Counted from the stretch's first letter, positions 43,299-52,869 are shown. The stretch: DNA of 64,000 bases from Pacificoceanicola sp048553275 (GCF_048553275.1 NZ_JBLZMW010000014.1:80517-144516), one strand, 5' to 3'. The notes: generated by a model not told the origin, from the letters alone. Translations and numbers: made by a program.

Positions 43299-44222
43299 TC
43301 AGAGTTTCTCGGTGAGTTCCGGCACGGCCTCGAAGAGGTCCGCCACAAGGCCAAAGTCAGCGACCTGGAAGATCGGCGCTTCTTCGTCCTTGTTGATCGC
43401 AACGATGATCTTGCTGTCCTTCATCCCGGCGAGGTGCTGGATCGCGCCGGAGATGCCCACGGCGACGTAGAGGTTCGGCGCCACGACCTTGCCGGTCTGG
43501 CCGACCTGCCAATCGTTCGGGGCAAAGCCCGAATCAACGGCCGCGCGCGAGGCGCCAACGGCGGCGCCGAGTTTGTCGGCAAGGGCTTCGATGATCTTGA
43601 AGTCTTCCTCGGAGCCGACACCGCGCCCACCGGAGACGACGACGCCTGCGGAGGTCAACTCGGGGCGGTCGCTCTCGGCGACCTTGTCCTCGACCCAGGA
43701 CGACAGGTCGGACGACGCGCCGCCAATGGTTTCGACCGGCGCGGAATTGCCGGTGCCCGCCGCGTCGAAGGTGGAGGTCCGGAAGGAAATGACCTTCGTT
43801 GCGTCCTTCGATTTCACGGTCTGGATGGCATTGCCCGCATAGATGGGACGCTCGAAGGTGTCCGCATCCACCACGCCGGACACATCGGTCAGCACCATCA
43901 CGTCGAGCAGTGCGGCCACACGGGGCAGCACGTTCTTAGCGTCGGTCGTCGCCGGGGCGACGATGTGGGAATAATCACCGGCAAGGCCGACGATCAGGTC
44001 TGCGGTGGCTTCGGCGAGGCGGTGGGACAGGCCCGCGTCCTCGGCAACCAGCACCTTGGCAACGCCCTCGATGGTCGCGGCTTCGGCGGCGGCGTCGGCG
44101 GCGGTGCCCCCGGCGCAGAGCACAGTCACCTCACCCAGCGCCTTGGCGGCGGTCACGGCCTTGGCGGTGGCGTCCATCGACAGCGCACCGTCGTTGACTT
44201 CGGCAAGAAGAAGTACAGCCAT
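43299..44222 (-). CDS. etfA: Electron transfer flavoprotein alpha subunit
   Basis: 307 residues, FAD-binding subunit taking electrons from acyl-CoA dehydrogenases. FAD region VVSGGRGVGSEEDFKIIEAL, then PNDWQVGQTGKVVAPNLYVA and the C-terminal ISGAIQHLAGMKDSK are typical. Its start shares one base with the etfB stop (TAATG). Confidence 0.96.
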   Translation of the reverse strand: MAVLLLAEVNDGALSMDATAKAVTAAKALGEVTVLCAGGTAADAAAEAATIEGVAKVLVAEDAGLSHRLAEATADLIVGLAGDYSHIVAPATTDAKNVLPRVAALLDVMVLTDVSGVVDADTFERPIYAGNAIQTVKSKDATKVISFRTSTFDAAGTGNSAPVETIGGASSDLSSWVEDKVAESDRPELTSAGVVVSGGRGVGSEEDFKIIEALADKLGAAVGASRAAVDSGFAPNDWQVGQTGKVVAPNLYVAVGISGAIQHLAGMKDSKIIVAINKDEEAPIFQVADFGLVADLFEAVPELTEKL

Positions 44223-44980
44223 TACACAGCCCCCGCTTCCTTGAGTTTCGCAATCAGCTCATCGACATCGGCAACCTTGATCCCGGCGGCGCGCTCGGCG
44301 GGCTCGGAGGTCTTGACGATTTCGAGGCGCGGGGTGACGTCGACGCCGTAGTCCTCGGCGGTTTTTTCATCCAGCGGCTTTTTCTTGGCCTTCATGATGT
44401 TCGGCAGCGAGGCATAGCGCGGCTCGTTCAGGCGCAGATCGACGGTGACGACGGCGGGCATCTTCACGCTGATCGTTTGCAGACCGCCGTCCACTTCGCG
44501 GGTGACCTTGGCGGCGTCGCCGTCGATGTCGACCTCGGAGGCAAAGGTGGCCTGGCTCCAGCCGAGCAGCGCGGAGAGCATCTGGCCGGTGGCGTTCATG
44601 TCGTTGTCGATCGCCTGCTTGCCGCAGAGCACGAGGCCGGGCTGCTCTTCCTCGACGACCTTGGCGAGGATCTTGGCCACGGCGAGCGGCTCGATGTCCT
44701 GATGCACGTCATCGGCGGCGACCACGAGGATCGCGCGGTCGGCGCCCATGGCGAGCGCGTTGCGCAGCGTGTCGGTGGCTTGCTTCACACCGATGGAGAC
44801 GGCGACGATTTCGTCGGCCTTGCCGGCTTCCTTGAGGCGGATCGCCTCTTCGACGGCAATCTCGTCGAACGGGTTCATCGACATTTTGACGTTGGCGAGA
44901 TCAACACCGCTGCCGTCCGCTTTGACGCGCACTTTCACGTTGTAGTCGATCACGCGTTTGACGGGTACGAGTACCTTCAT
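44222..44980 (-). CDS. etfB: Electron transfer flavoprotein beta subunit
   Basis: 252 residues. MKVLVPVKRVIDYNVKVRVK at the start and AMGADRAILVVAADDVHQD, GQMLSALLGWSQATFAS and VDLRLNEPRYASLPNIMKAK identify the beta subunit. It delivers electrons with EtfA to the ETF-quinone oxidoreductase. A GTTAGCGC half-site lies 102 bases before its start. Confidence 0.96.
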   Translation of the reverse strand: MKVLVPVKRVIDYNVKVRVKADGSGVDLANVKMSMNPFDEIAVEEAIRLKEAGKADEIVAVSIGVKQATDTLRNALAMGADRAILVVAADDVHQDIEPLAVAKILAKVVEEEQPGLVLCGKQAIDNDMNATGQMLSALLGWSQATFASEVDIDGDAAKVTREVDGGLQTISVKMPAVVTVDLRLNEPRYASLPNIMKAKKKPLDEKTAEDYGVDVTPRLEIVKTSEPAERAAGIKVADVDELIAKLKEAGAV

Positions 44981-45081
44981 CAGCGTTCCTCTCCTTTATC
45001 TGCGCGGCTTTGCTGCCGCGCGGCATTCTCGGAGAGGGTGATACCGTGTCGGTGCGTGATGAAACAGAGTAAAATCGTCAC

Positions 45082-45089
45082 GTTAGCGC
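45082..45089. promoter_or_regulatory. GTTAGCGC half-site upstream of etfB
   Basis: Exact octamer (CGTTAGCGCC) in the 167-base gap before etfB; the same octamer is repeated three times before pckA. Confidence 0.35.
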
Positions 45090-45147
45090 CAAAGGACGTC
45101 GCGTTTTCGAGAATGCGACGCGCCAGAGGCCGACAAGCCCCGGGAAA

Positions 45148-46299
45148 TCAGGTGTCTTCGCCGTCCGCGGGGGCCGTTTCGTCGCAGATTCGTTTGAGCG
45201 CCTGCCAGTCCGCGTTACTCAGGATCGGCGTGGTGTCGGACTGCGTTTCGGCGGTTTGCCGGGCCCGCGCCGCGCGTTCGGGCGTGTCGGGGTGGCTGGC
45301 GAGATAACCGGGCAGGCGAAACTCGCCCGTTTCCTGCGCGACGAGATCGAAGAAGGTGGCCAGCCCGCCGGTATCGACCTGCGCCGCCTGCAACATGCCA
45401 AGGGCAAAGCGGTCCGCCGCGCCCTCGGCCTCGCGGGTGTAGGATGCATTGAGCATGTGTTCCCCGACAAAGGCGATGGCCGCTCCACCGGTGAAATCGC
45501 CCAGAAGCATGGTCAGGATGCCCGCTGACCCGGCGGCGCGCAGCGCGTTGCGCGTGGCGTCGCGGCTCTCGACGTGGCCGATTTCATGGGCCAGAACCCC
45601 GGCCACCTGATCCGGGTGCCCGGCCTTGTCCAAGAGGCCGCGCAGGATGACGATCTGCCCGCCGGGCGCGGCAAAGGCGTTCATCATCGCATGGTCCAGA
45701 ACCTGCAGCGAGATGTCGTACTCCATGTCCTGCGCCTGCGTGAGCCGCTGCGCCATGCGATCGAGCGCGACACGCCCCGCCGGGTTGGTGCAGCGCAGGG
45801 AGCCAAGCGTCGAGCCGCCAAGCATGCGCTCCATCTGCGCCGTGACGGTCTGGCCAAACGCGATTTCGCGCTCGATCGGGATGACCCTGGCCAATGTGTT
45901 GGCCATGGCCGGGATGATGACGAACAGCAGCAGCAGGACCGCCGTGATGGCGCCGCCGGCATAGAGCCCCAGCTTGCGCAGGATGCCCAGGTGCAGATCG
46001 CGGCGGAACAGATTGGGGCGGGTCTTGTGCAGCCAGGCAATCAGGTCCGGATCCTCGATGACCAGCCGCGCCTCGTGCCGCTGTGCCTCGTCCTGACCGG
46101 GCTCGAAGCGCATCACGGTCAGGCGGGCGGTATCGGCATGGTCGCGCGGGGCGCGCAGATCCTGCAACGGCCAGCGCAGCGTGTCCGGCAGGCTATCCCC
46201 TGTGATTTCAAGCGCCAGACGATCCGTGGACAGGGCGACATGCACGCGGTGCCGTCCTGCGGACAGGCCGTCGAAAAAGGCCGCCTCGGTGCCCTGCAT
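45148..46299 (-). CDS. M48-family metallopeptidase, membrane-anchored
   Basis: 383 residues. N-terminal domain of about 105 residues, one membrane segment (about 113-134), then a zinc peptidase with HEIGH at 238-242 and the third ligand Glu292 in REAEGAADRFA. Resembles BepA/LoiP-type envelope proteases. Its ATG overlaps the stop of the DUF898 gene (ATGA). The frame beyond 46299 is only antisense read-through. Confidence 0.88.
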   Translation of the reverse strand: MQGTEAAFFDGLSAGRHRVHVALSTDRLALEITGDSLPDTLRWPLQDLRAPRDHADTARLTVMRFEPGQDEAQRHEARLVIEDPDLIAWLHKTRPNLFRRDLHLGILRKLGLYAGGAITAVLLLLFVIIPAMANTLARVIPIEREIAFGQTVTAQMERMLGGSTLGSLRCTNPAGRVALDRMAQRLTQAQDMEYDISLQVLDHAMMNAFAAPGGQIVILRGLLDKAGHPDQVAGVLAHEIGHVESRDATRNALRAAGSAGILTMLLGDFTGGAAIAFVGEHMLNASYTREAEGAADRFALGMLQAAQVDTGGLATFFDLVAQETGEFRLPGYLASHPDTPERAARARQTAETQSDTTPILSNADWQALKRICDETAPADGEDT

Positions 46300-47483
46300 C
46301 AGATGGCCCCCCCGATGTCGAGCGCATCGGCAAAGCCGTCCGCGTCGATGCCGGTCTCTGCGGCGCGCTGATGAATGATGTCCAGCGCTTCGGGGTTGGT
46401 GACGGTCACGGTGCTGATGAAATGGCCAAGGATCGGCTGGACGATCCACGCCAGCACGACGGCCTGTGAGACCACCAGCAGCGCGACATAGCCGATGGCC
46501 GAGATCACAAAGACCGCGATGGTCGGCTCGCCCCCGGTTCCAAGGGTGGCCCCGAATACGAGCGCGCCGATTGCAGCGCCGAAGAGGGCCAGGATCAGCA
46601 GGCTCATCAGAACGCCGATCACCCATGTCTTGATCACAAACCCGGTGCGTGGCTCCGAGATGAATCCAACCTGGTCGCCGAGCGTCTTTTGGCTGGTCAG
46701 GTATCCAAAGCTGCGTACGCCATAAACGATGCCGCCAACGATCAGCCAAACATACCCGACCACACCGGCAATCCCGGCGGCAATCCCAAGTCCCAGCGCG
46801 CCGAGAACAGCTGCCATGATCAGAAGGCCAATGCCGATGAAGATATGCGTCATGGCGCCGTAAAGCGCGGTCCATTTGCCCGACTGGCGAAACGGTTCAT
46901 CGCCGAACCAGCTCCGGTCGGTCATGTATTTTTCGAGGTGGTAGGTCTGGCGTGGCAGTAGGATGCCAAGCGTGATGATGGTCAGGAAACCATGCCCGAT
47001 GGCGCGCCAGACATAGCCCAACGCGCCTTTTTCCATGCCGAAACGGATGCCACGCCAGCGGGTGCGCGCCATCTTGTAGCGCCGGGCGCGATAGGTCGCA
47101 AAGAACACGAAAGGCAGCACGGCAAAGATCGTGACGTAAAGGCCGACGATCTGGGCGATGGATTGCTCCATGGTCGCGGGCTCGGCCATCATCGAAATGC
47201 CGAAGTAGAACAGCAGCATCTGGATCGCGCCGAGATAGACCGCGAGGAAGACCACGGCGATCAGGAACCCGAGGAATTTCTCCAGCCCGGTCCCGGTGTA
47301 TTCAAGGGTGTCGCCGCCAGCGCTGACAGAGGACCAGATGTATTTGCGAATGCGGGTCTTTTGCCAGAAACGGTAAATTCCGAGCGTGATCAACGTCAGA
47401 CAGCCGGTTCTGAAAGCGAGACCGAAGAGCGCGCCGCGCTCTCCATTGTAGGAAATGTTCATATGACTTTGCGGGGAATGCAT
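46299..47483 (-). CDS. DUF898 (YjgN-like) membrane protein
   Basis: 394 residues with about eight membrane segments. The two repeated YjgN motifs are visible: LFGLAFRTGCLTLITLGIYR near the N-terminus, and FLTIITLGILLPRQTYHLEK in the middle. ATG at 47483 has AAGGACAGGG before it. Precedes an M48 peptidase in overlapping translation, a pairing that suggests a joint envelope role; YjgN function is unknown. Confidence 0.88.
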   Translation of the reverse strand: MHSPQSHMNISYNGERGALFGLAFRTGCLTLITLGIYRFWQKTRIRKYIWSSVSAGGDTLEYTGTGLEKFLGFLIAVVFLAVYLGAIQMLLFYFGISMMAEPATMEQSIAQIVGLYVTIFAVLPFVFFATYRARRYKMARTRWRGIRFGMEKGALGYVWRAIGHGFLTIITLGILLPRQTYHLEKYMTDRSWFGDEPFRQSGKWTALYGAMTHIFIGIGLLIMAAVLGALGLGIAAGIAGVVGYVWLIVGGIVYGVRSFGYLTSQKTLGDQVGFISEPRTGFVIKTWVIGVLMSLLILALFGAAIGALVFGATLGTGGEPTIAVFVISAIGYVALLVVSQAVVLAWIVQPILGHFISTVTVTNPEALDIIHQRAAETGIDADGFADALDIGGAI

Positions 47484-47921
47484 GACCCTGTCCTTGTTAC
47501 CCTTACTGCGTTTGCCTTGGATGGATACCAATCAAGTATTTGTAAAGTATGGTATTGTCGCTACTTGGACAAACAAACGGATTTGGCTTGTCGACCCGCC
47601 GGTTGCGAGGCCGAGGAGGGGCCCAAAGCTGTGAACCTCCAGCGATGCGGTGTTCTGGGATCCTTTGGGGGTCTCTGTGCGGATGGTCATAATTTGATCG
47701 CCAGGCGCCTGAAACGACAGCCGTTGTGCGAGAGTGGCCTCGGCTTGATGAAACAGACTGTAAGGAAGTCTTCTAAGCCGGTTAAACGCTGGCCCCGCGG
47801 GGGCGCGTCTTCACGGGTCTGTAAATATCTCGGGGAGCGCCGGAGGCGCGGGGGCAGAGTCCCAATAGGCGCGTTTCCGCAGGAAACGCGCCGGTCGGAT
47901 CGCAAAGCGATCCGAAACCGC
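47484..47921. other. 438-base intergenic region before the DUF898 gene and after parC
   Basis: No convincing gene; a 37-codon frame at 47521 lacks a ribosome site. It holds the AT-rich promoter zone of the DUF898 gene (about 47490-47570) and, nearer parC, copy D of the dispersed repeat with two perfect hairpins. Confidence 0.65.
47820..47915. repeat. Dispersed multi-hairpin intergenic repeat, copy D
   Basis: TGTAAATATCTCGGGGAG, hairpin GCGCCGGAGGCGC and GGGGGCAGAGTCCC, followed by two perfect hairpins: GGCGCGTTTCC-GCA-GGAAACGCGCC (47868-47892) and TCGGATCGC-AAA-GCGATCCGA (47895-47915). Ends seven bases before the parC stop codon region. Layout as in copy A at 11324. Confidence 0.7.
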
Positions 47922-50342
47922 TCAGTTGAACTTGTTGTCCCGCGGGAAGCCGCGCGGCGCCATACGGCCGGTGCCGGCGCGTTTGCCGACCCATTCCTCA
48001 AGCCCGGTTTCCGTTCGGGTGCGGCCCGCCGGGTCGAGCCACGAAAGCCCCTCTTCGAGCGTGAAGGTCCGTGCGTCCGAGAGGCCGCCGTCCTTGTATT
48101 TTTGCAGTCGAACGCCCTTGCCACGCGCCATTTCAGGCAGCTCGTCAAGCATGAAGACCAGCACCTTGCGGTTCTCGCCGACCACGGCAACGGCGTTGCC
48201 GGTCACGGTCTTGCAGACTTTGGCCTTCACATCGCCGCGCACGTTGATGACCTGCTTGCCGGCGCGGGTCTGGGCGACGACCTCGCTTTCCGGCACGACA
48301 AAGCCGTCCCCGGCGGAAGAGGCCACGAGCAGTTTGCCATCGGGACGGTGGATGAACAGATCAACGATTTCCGCCTCGTTCGGCAGGTCGACCATGATGC
48401 GCACCGGCTCGCCCATGCCGCGCCCCCCGGGCAGGTTGGCGGCGGAAATCGTGTAGAAGCGACCATTGGAGCCGAAGACCAGCAACCGGTCCGTGGTTTC
48501 CGCGTGGAAGGTGAAACGCGGGCCGTCGCCGTCCTTGAACTTCAGCTCGCGCGTGAGGTCGATGTGGCCGGTCATGGCGCGAATCCAGCCCATTTGCGAG
48601 CAGACCACGGTGATCGGCTCGCGCTCGATCATCGCTTCGAGCGGCACGTCTTCGACTTCGGCGGCTTCGGAGATCAGGGTGCGGCGGGCGCCGCCGGCGT
48701 AGTCCTTGCCAAAGGCCTTGCGCACCTCGCGCAGCTGTTCGGCGATGCGCTTCCACTGCATTTCGCCGGACTCGAGCAGATCTTCGAGACCGGCGCGTTC
48801 TTCCATCAGCGCGTCGCGTTCACGGATCAGCTCCAGTTCCTCAAGGCGGCGCAGGGCGCGCAGGCGCATATTGAGGATCGCCTCCGCCTGTACGTCCGAG
48901 AGGCCTTCGGAGCGGCCGACGTAGCGGGCGGGCACCTTGGAATCCGTGCCATCGTCAGCCAGCACACCGCGGGCAATCGCGTCTTCGTCGTCGCGCAGTT
49001 CGAGCGATTTGACGTCGACCCCGGCCAGTGGCGAGCGGTAATCGCTTTCGTCCGTGGCGCGGGTAATGGTGTCCTGATGCGGCCTGGACCAGTCCTCGTA
49101 CATCAGCGCGGCTTTGGGGTCGTCATCATAGCGGATGATGTCGATCACGCGGTCGAGGTTTAGGAAGGCGATGATGAAGCCTTCGAGCTTTTCCAGACGG
49201 CTGTCGATCTGCGCCATGCGGTGCTTGGCGCGGCGGATGAGCACGTCGCGGCGGAAATCGAGGAAGGCGCGCAGCACCTCCTTGAGCGAGCAGACCTTCG
49301 GGGTCACCCCGTCGATCAGCACGTTCATGTTGAGCGAGAACCGGGTTTCGAGATCCGAATTGCGGAACAGCAGGTTCATCAGCACGTCGGGATCGACGTT
49401 CTTGGATTTCGGCTCCAGCACCATGCGGATGTCTTCGGCGCTCTCGTCGCGCACGTCGGCGAGGATCGGCACCTTCTTGGTCTGGATCAGCTCGGCGATG
49501 CGTTCGACCAATTTGGATTTCTGGACTTGATAGGGGATCTCGGTGACCACCGCCTGCCATGTGCCCCGGCCAAGGTCCTCGACCTCCCATTTCGCCCGCA
49601 GGCGAATGGAGCCGCGCCCGGTGGCATAGGCCTGGGCGATGTTTTCGGGGGGTTCGACGATGATGCCGCCGGTGGGAAAGTCCGGACCCGGCACGTATTG
49701 CAGCAGCGTTTCGTCGCGCGCGTCCGGCGATTTGATCAGGTGCAGGCAGGCCTCGATCAACTCGCCGATGTTGTGCGGCGGGATGTTGGTGGCCATGCCG
49801 ACGGCGATCCCGGAAGAGCCATTCGCCAGGAGGTTGGGGTAGGACGCGGGCAGGACCGCGGGTTCCTGCAGGCGTCCGTCGTAGTTGTCCCGGAAGTCGA
49901 CGGCGTTCTCGTCCAGCCCGTCGAGCAACGCCTCGGACATCACGGTCATGCGCGCTTCGGTGTAGCGGCTGGCGGCGGGGTTGTCGCCGTCGATATTGCC
50001 GAAGTTGCCCTGACCATCGACCAGCGGGTAGCGGATGGTGAAGTCCTGCGCGAGCCGGGCCATGGCGTCATAGATCGCGGCGTCGCCGTGGGGGTGGAAA
50101 TCCCCCATCGTATCGCCGGAAATCTTCGCGGATTTCAGGAAACCACCCGAGGAAGACAGGCGCAGGCGACGCATGGCGTAAAGGATGCGGCGATGCACAG
50201 GTTTCAGCCCGTCGCGGGCATCGGGCAGCGCCCGGTGCATGATCGTCGACAGCGCATAGGTCAGGTACCGCTCACCGATCGCCTTGGTCAGGCGTTCGAT
50301 AGGTTGGCGGTCCATGTTGGGGTCGATCGTATCATCATCCAT
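47922..50342 (-). CDS. parC: DNA topoisomerase IV subunit A
   Basis: 806 residues. Catalytic Tyr127 in AASRYTEARM and the HPHGD core at 83-87 mark a type IIA topoisomerase A subunit; the C-terminal beta-pinwheel lacks the GyrA box, which favours ParC over GyrA. At the residue matching E. coli ParC Ser80 there is Ala88. Stands alone; parE is not in the window. Divergent from the SH3 gene. Confidence 0.94.
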   Translation of the reverse strand: MDDDTIDPNMDRQPIERLTKAIGERYLTYALSTIMHRALPDARDGLKPVHRRILYAMRRLRLSSSGGFLKSAKISGDTMGDFHPHGDAAIYDAMARLAQDFTIRYPLVDGQGNFGNIDGDNPAASRYTEARMTVMSEALLDGLDENAVDFRDNYDGRLQEPAVLPASYPNLLANGSSGIAVGMATNIPPHNIGELIEACLHLIKSPDARDETLLQYVPGPDFPTGGIIVEPPENIAQAYATGRGSIRLRAKWEVEDLGRGTWQAVVTEIPYQVQKSKLVERIAELIQTKKVPILADVRDESAEDIRMVLEPKSKNVDPDVLMNLLFRNSDLETRFSLNMNVLIDGVTPKVCSLKEVLRAFLDFRRDVLIRRAKHRMAQIDSRLEKLEGFIIAFLNLDRVIDIIRYDDDPKAALMYEDWSRPHQDTITRATDESDYRSPLAGVDVKSLELRDDEDAIARGVLADDGTDSKVPARYVGRSEGLSDVQAEAILNMRLRALRRLEELELIRERDALMEERAGLEDLLESGEMQWKRIAEQLREVRKAFGKDYAGGARRTLISEAAEVEDVPLEAMIEREPITVVCSQMGWIRAMTGHIDLTRELKFKDGDGPRFTFHAETTDRLLVFGSNGRFYTISAANLPGGRGMGEPVRIMVDLPNEAEIVDLFIHRPDGKLLVASSAGDGFVVPESEVVAQTRAGKQVINVRGDVKAKVCKTVTGNAVAVVGENRKVLVFMLDELPEMARGKGVRLQKYKDGGLSDARTFTLEEGLSWLDPAGRTRTETGLEEWVGKRAGTGRMAPRGFPRDNKFN

Positions 50343-50517
50343 AGCCGTGGTATTACAGGCGGCACATCGGGCGGTAAAGCAGGGTAAAGAGGCACGGCGG
50401 GGAAATTTTCCGGCTTTTTCACTTATTGCGCGTTAAGGAATCTGTTAAGATCAGGGAACAACGCGTTCTTTTTGCGGTTGTGTGAGTGACCGGGGTGCTC
50501 ATGGGGGATGGTTTTTT

Positions 50518-51129
50518 ATGTATCGTGTGATGGTTGTGACATTTGGTGTCCTTGGATGGGCATGGTACGAGTTGTCCGGCGGAAGTGCCTATGAGCCCGG
50601 AACGCAATCTGTCGCCTTCCTTGCGCCCCCCACCACATTCGAAGAAGCCGCCCCGGCGCGGACAGAGCGCGTGGCCCAGGTTATCACCCGCTCCGCACCG
50701 GTGTCCGAGATCATGGCTCGCCCGGAGCCGGAAGTGACCCGCACGGCGGGAATGGGCACGGCAGGGCTGGCTGATGTGTCCAACCTTTCGCTGGACCTGT
50801 CGCGGGTTGCGCCGGGCGAGCCGGACACCGCCGGGGACGACGAAACCGTGCAGCTCATTGTCACGACCCTGCGCGATACGGCAATGGCCCCGGTCAGCGA
50901 GGCGGTCACGCGCGTCGCGTCGAGCATAGATTACCGCCGGGTGCGCGGCGGTGTCGTCAATCTGCGCAGCGGCCCCGGCACGACGTTCGACGTGGTCACG
51001 CAGTTGTTCGAAGGTGAAGAAGTCGAAGTGATGCGCGACGATGGCACCGGCTGGGTCAAGCTGCGGGCGATGGCGGGCAATAATGAGATCGGCTGGATGT
51101 CCGGTAATTTTCTCGTGGCGTCCAACTGA
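50518..51129 (+). CDS. SH3-domain envelope protein
   Basis: 203 residues from the ATG at 50518. One N-terminal membrane segment (MYRVMVVTFGVLGWAWYELS), a Pro/Ala/Glu-rich linker, and a C-terminal bacterial SH3 domain (VNLRSGPGTTFDVVTQLFEG to GWVKLRAM). Probably a periplasmic peptidoglycan-associated protein. A start at 50482 would put charged residues before the membrane segment. No partner gene known. Confidence 0.8.
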   Translation: MYRVMVVTFGVLGWAWYELSGGSAYEPGTQSVAFLAPPTTFEEAAPARTERVAQVITRSAPVSEIMARPEPEVTRTAGMGTAGLADVSNLSLDLSRVAPGEPDTAGDDETVQLIVTTLRDTAMAPVSEAVTRVASSIDYRRVRGGVVNLRSGPGTTFDVVTQLFEGEEVEVMRDDGTGWVKLRAMAGNNEIGWMSGNFLVASN

Positions 51130-51167
51130 GCTTTGCACGGAGCGGCAGGCCGCGCTAAAGGCGCCGC

Positions 51168-52001
51168 ATGAGCAAGAAAACCATCCTGATCACCGGCTGT
51201 TCCTCTGGCATTGGCCTTGAGGCGGCGCGGACCATGAAGGCGCGCGGCTGGCGCGTCTTTGCGTCCTGCAAGCAGGAGCGCGATTGCGCCGCGCTGCGCG
51301 ATGAGTGGTTCGAAAGCCCGCGGATCGACTATACCGAGCCGGAGTCTATCGCGGCGGGTCTCACAGAGGTGCTGACGGCGACGGGCGGCACGCTCGACGT
51401 ACTGTTCAACAATGGCGCCCACGCCATCCCCGGTGCGATGGAGGATCTGCCAGCGGGGGCGCTGCGCGCCATCTTCGAGGCAAACGTTTTTGGCTGGCAC
51501 ACGCTGACGCAGGCGGTGATTCCGGTGATGCGCGCGCAGGGGCAGGGGCGGATCATTTATCACTCGTCTGTGCTTGGCCTCGTCTCTCAGCCGTGGCGGG
51601 GTGCATACAATGCCACGAAATATGCGACCGAAGGCATGGTGGATACCTGGCGGCTGGAAATGGCGGGCACGGGCATCCGGTTCGTGACGCTGAACACCGG
51701 GCCGATCACGTCGAAGATCCGGATCAATTCCATCGAGCATTTCGAACGCTGGATCGATTGGCGCGCGTCGGCCCGAAAACCCGATTACGAAGCGCGTCTG
51801 CTCAAACGCCTGTATGAGGATCGGGGCAGGGATACGTTCGAGCTGCCGCCTTCTGCCGTATGCCGCAAGCTGATCCACGCCTGCGAAGCCAAGCGCCCGC
51901 GACCGCGATATTATATCACCATGCCGACCTATATCTCCGGCATTGCCCGGCGTCTGCTGTCCACGAACGGGCTGGATTGGTTGATGGGCAAGGGGCGCTG
52001 A
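51168..52001 (+). CDS. Short-chain dehydrogenase/reductase
   Basis: 277-residue classical SDR. Cofactor motif TGCSSGIG at 9-16, NNGA at 81-84, catalytic Ser in YHSSVLG and Tyr147/Lys151 in AYNATKYA. Substrate not predictable. First of three co-directional genes (SDR, twin-TM protein, cobalamin adenosyltransferase). Confidence 0.93.
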   Translation: MSKKTILITGCSSGIGLEAARTMKARGWRVFASCKQERDCAALRDEWFESPRIDYTEPESIAAGLTEVLTATGGTLDVLFNNGAHAIPGAMEDLPAGALRAIFEANVFGWHTLTQAVIPVMRAQGQGRIIYHSSVLGLVSQPWRGAYNATKYATEGMVDTWRLEMAGTGIRFVTLNTGPITSKIRINSIEHFERWIDWRASARKPDYEARLLKRLYEDRGRDTFELPPSAVCRKLIHACEAKRPRPRYYITMPTYISGIARRLLSTNGLDWLMGKGR

Positions 52002-52076
52002 GGCGCCTCGTCGCATCCGGGTTCGCTTTCCGGCGAATCCCCGCTATGTGTGAGCCAAGCTTTCAGGAGAACCGCC

Positions 52077-52280
52077 GTGTTCAATGACCCTCTCTTCATC
52101 GTCGTCGCCGTGGCCATGCTGTTCGTGGTCGGCGTGCTGCTGTTTGGCATCGGCTCTTTTGCCAAGGGCGGCGCATTCAATCGCAAATACGCGAACAAGG
52201 CCATGCGCCTGCGGATCGCAGCCCAATTCGTGGCGGTGCTGCTGATCCTTCTGTTTGTGTGGATTCGGCGCGGGGCGTGA
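52077..52280 (+). CDS. Twin transmembrane protein (HIG1-like)
   Basis: 67 residues with a GTG start preceded by CAGGAG. Two membrane segments (FIVVAVAMLFVVGVLLFGIG and AAQFVAVLLILLFVWI) flank a basic loop FNRKYANKAMRLRI, the HIG1-type layout common in Alphaproteobacteria. HIG1 proteins associate with respiratory complexes in other organisms; role here unknown. Next gene starts four bases later. Confidence 0.82.
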   Translation: MFNDPLFIVVAVAMLFVVGVLLFGIGSFAKGGAFNRKYANKAMRLRIAAQFVAVLLILLFVWIRRGA

Positions 52281-52284
52281 AGAC

Positions 52285-52860
52285 ATGGTTGTACTGAGCA
52301 AGATCTACACCCGCACCGGCGACAAGGGCGACACCGCGCTGGGCAATGGCAACCGCGTGCCGAAATTTGACCCAAGGGTCGAAGCATATGGTACCTCGGA
52401 CGAGCTGAACGCCTGCCTTGGCATGGCGCGGCTGCATGCGGACGGAGAGACGGATACAGCGTTGAGCCGGATTCAGAACGATCTCTTCGACCTTGGCGCG
52501 GACCTGTGCCGCCCGGATCGGGACAAGGACGCGCAGTCCGAATACCCGCCGCTGCGTATGGTGGCCTCGCAGGTTGACCGGCTTGAGCGCGAAATCGACG
52601 CGATGAACGCCCGGTTGGAGCCGCTGCGCAGCTTCATCCTGCCCGGTGGTTCGGCGCTTTCGGCGCATCTGCACCTGTGCCGCACGGTGGCGCGGCGGGC
52701 AGAGCGTCTGGCGGTGCAGCTGGCCTCCGTCGACGACGTGAACCCGGACGCGGTGAAATATCTCAATCGCCTGTCTGACTGGTTCTTTGTCGCGGCGCGC
52801 ATCGCCAATGACGATGGCCGCGCAGATGTGCTCTGGGTGCCGGGCGCGACGCGAGAGTAA
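52285..52860 (+). CDS. Cob(I)yrinic acid a,c-diamide adenosyltransferase (PduO-type)
   Basis: 191 residues. ATP site SKIYTRTGDKGDTALGNG at the N-terminus, the central YGTSDELNACLGMAR and the late NRLSDWFFVAARIAN match PduO/MMAB enzymes, which add the adenosyl group to cobalamin, needed for methylmalonyl-CoA mutase. Co-directional with the twin-TM gene. Confidence 0.93.
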   Translation: MVVLSKIYTRTGDKGDTALGNGNRVPKFDPRVEAYGTSDELNACLGMARLHADGETDTALSRIQNDLFDLGADLCRPDRDKDAQSEYPPLRMVASQVDRLEREIDAMNARLEPLRSFILPGGSALSAHLHLCRTVARRAERLAVQLASVDDVNPDAVKYLNRLSDWFFVAARIANDDGRADVLWVPGATRE

Positions 52861-52869
52861 AGCGCGGGC

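Noticed and set aside
47521..47634. 37-codon frame upstream of the DUF898 gene
   Set aside because: No ribosome site and no recognisable feature.
46992..49163. 723-codon plus frame
   Set aside because: Antisense to the DUF898 gene and parC; crosses their intergenic gap.
50433..50448. CtrA-type box before the SH3 gene
   Set aside because: TTAA pairs are separated by eight bases rather than seven, and no other support exists.
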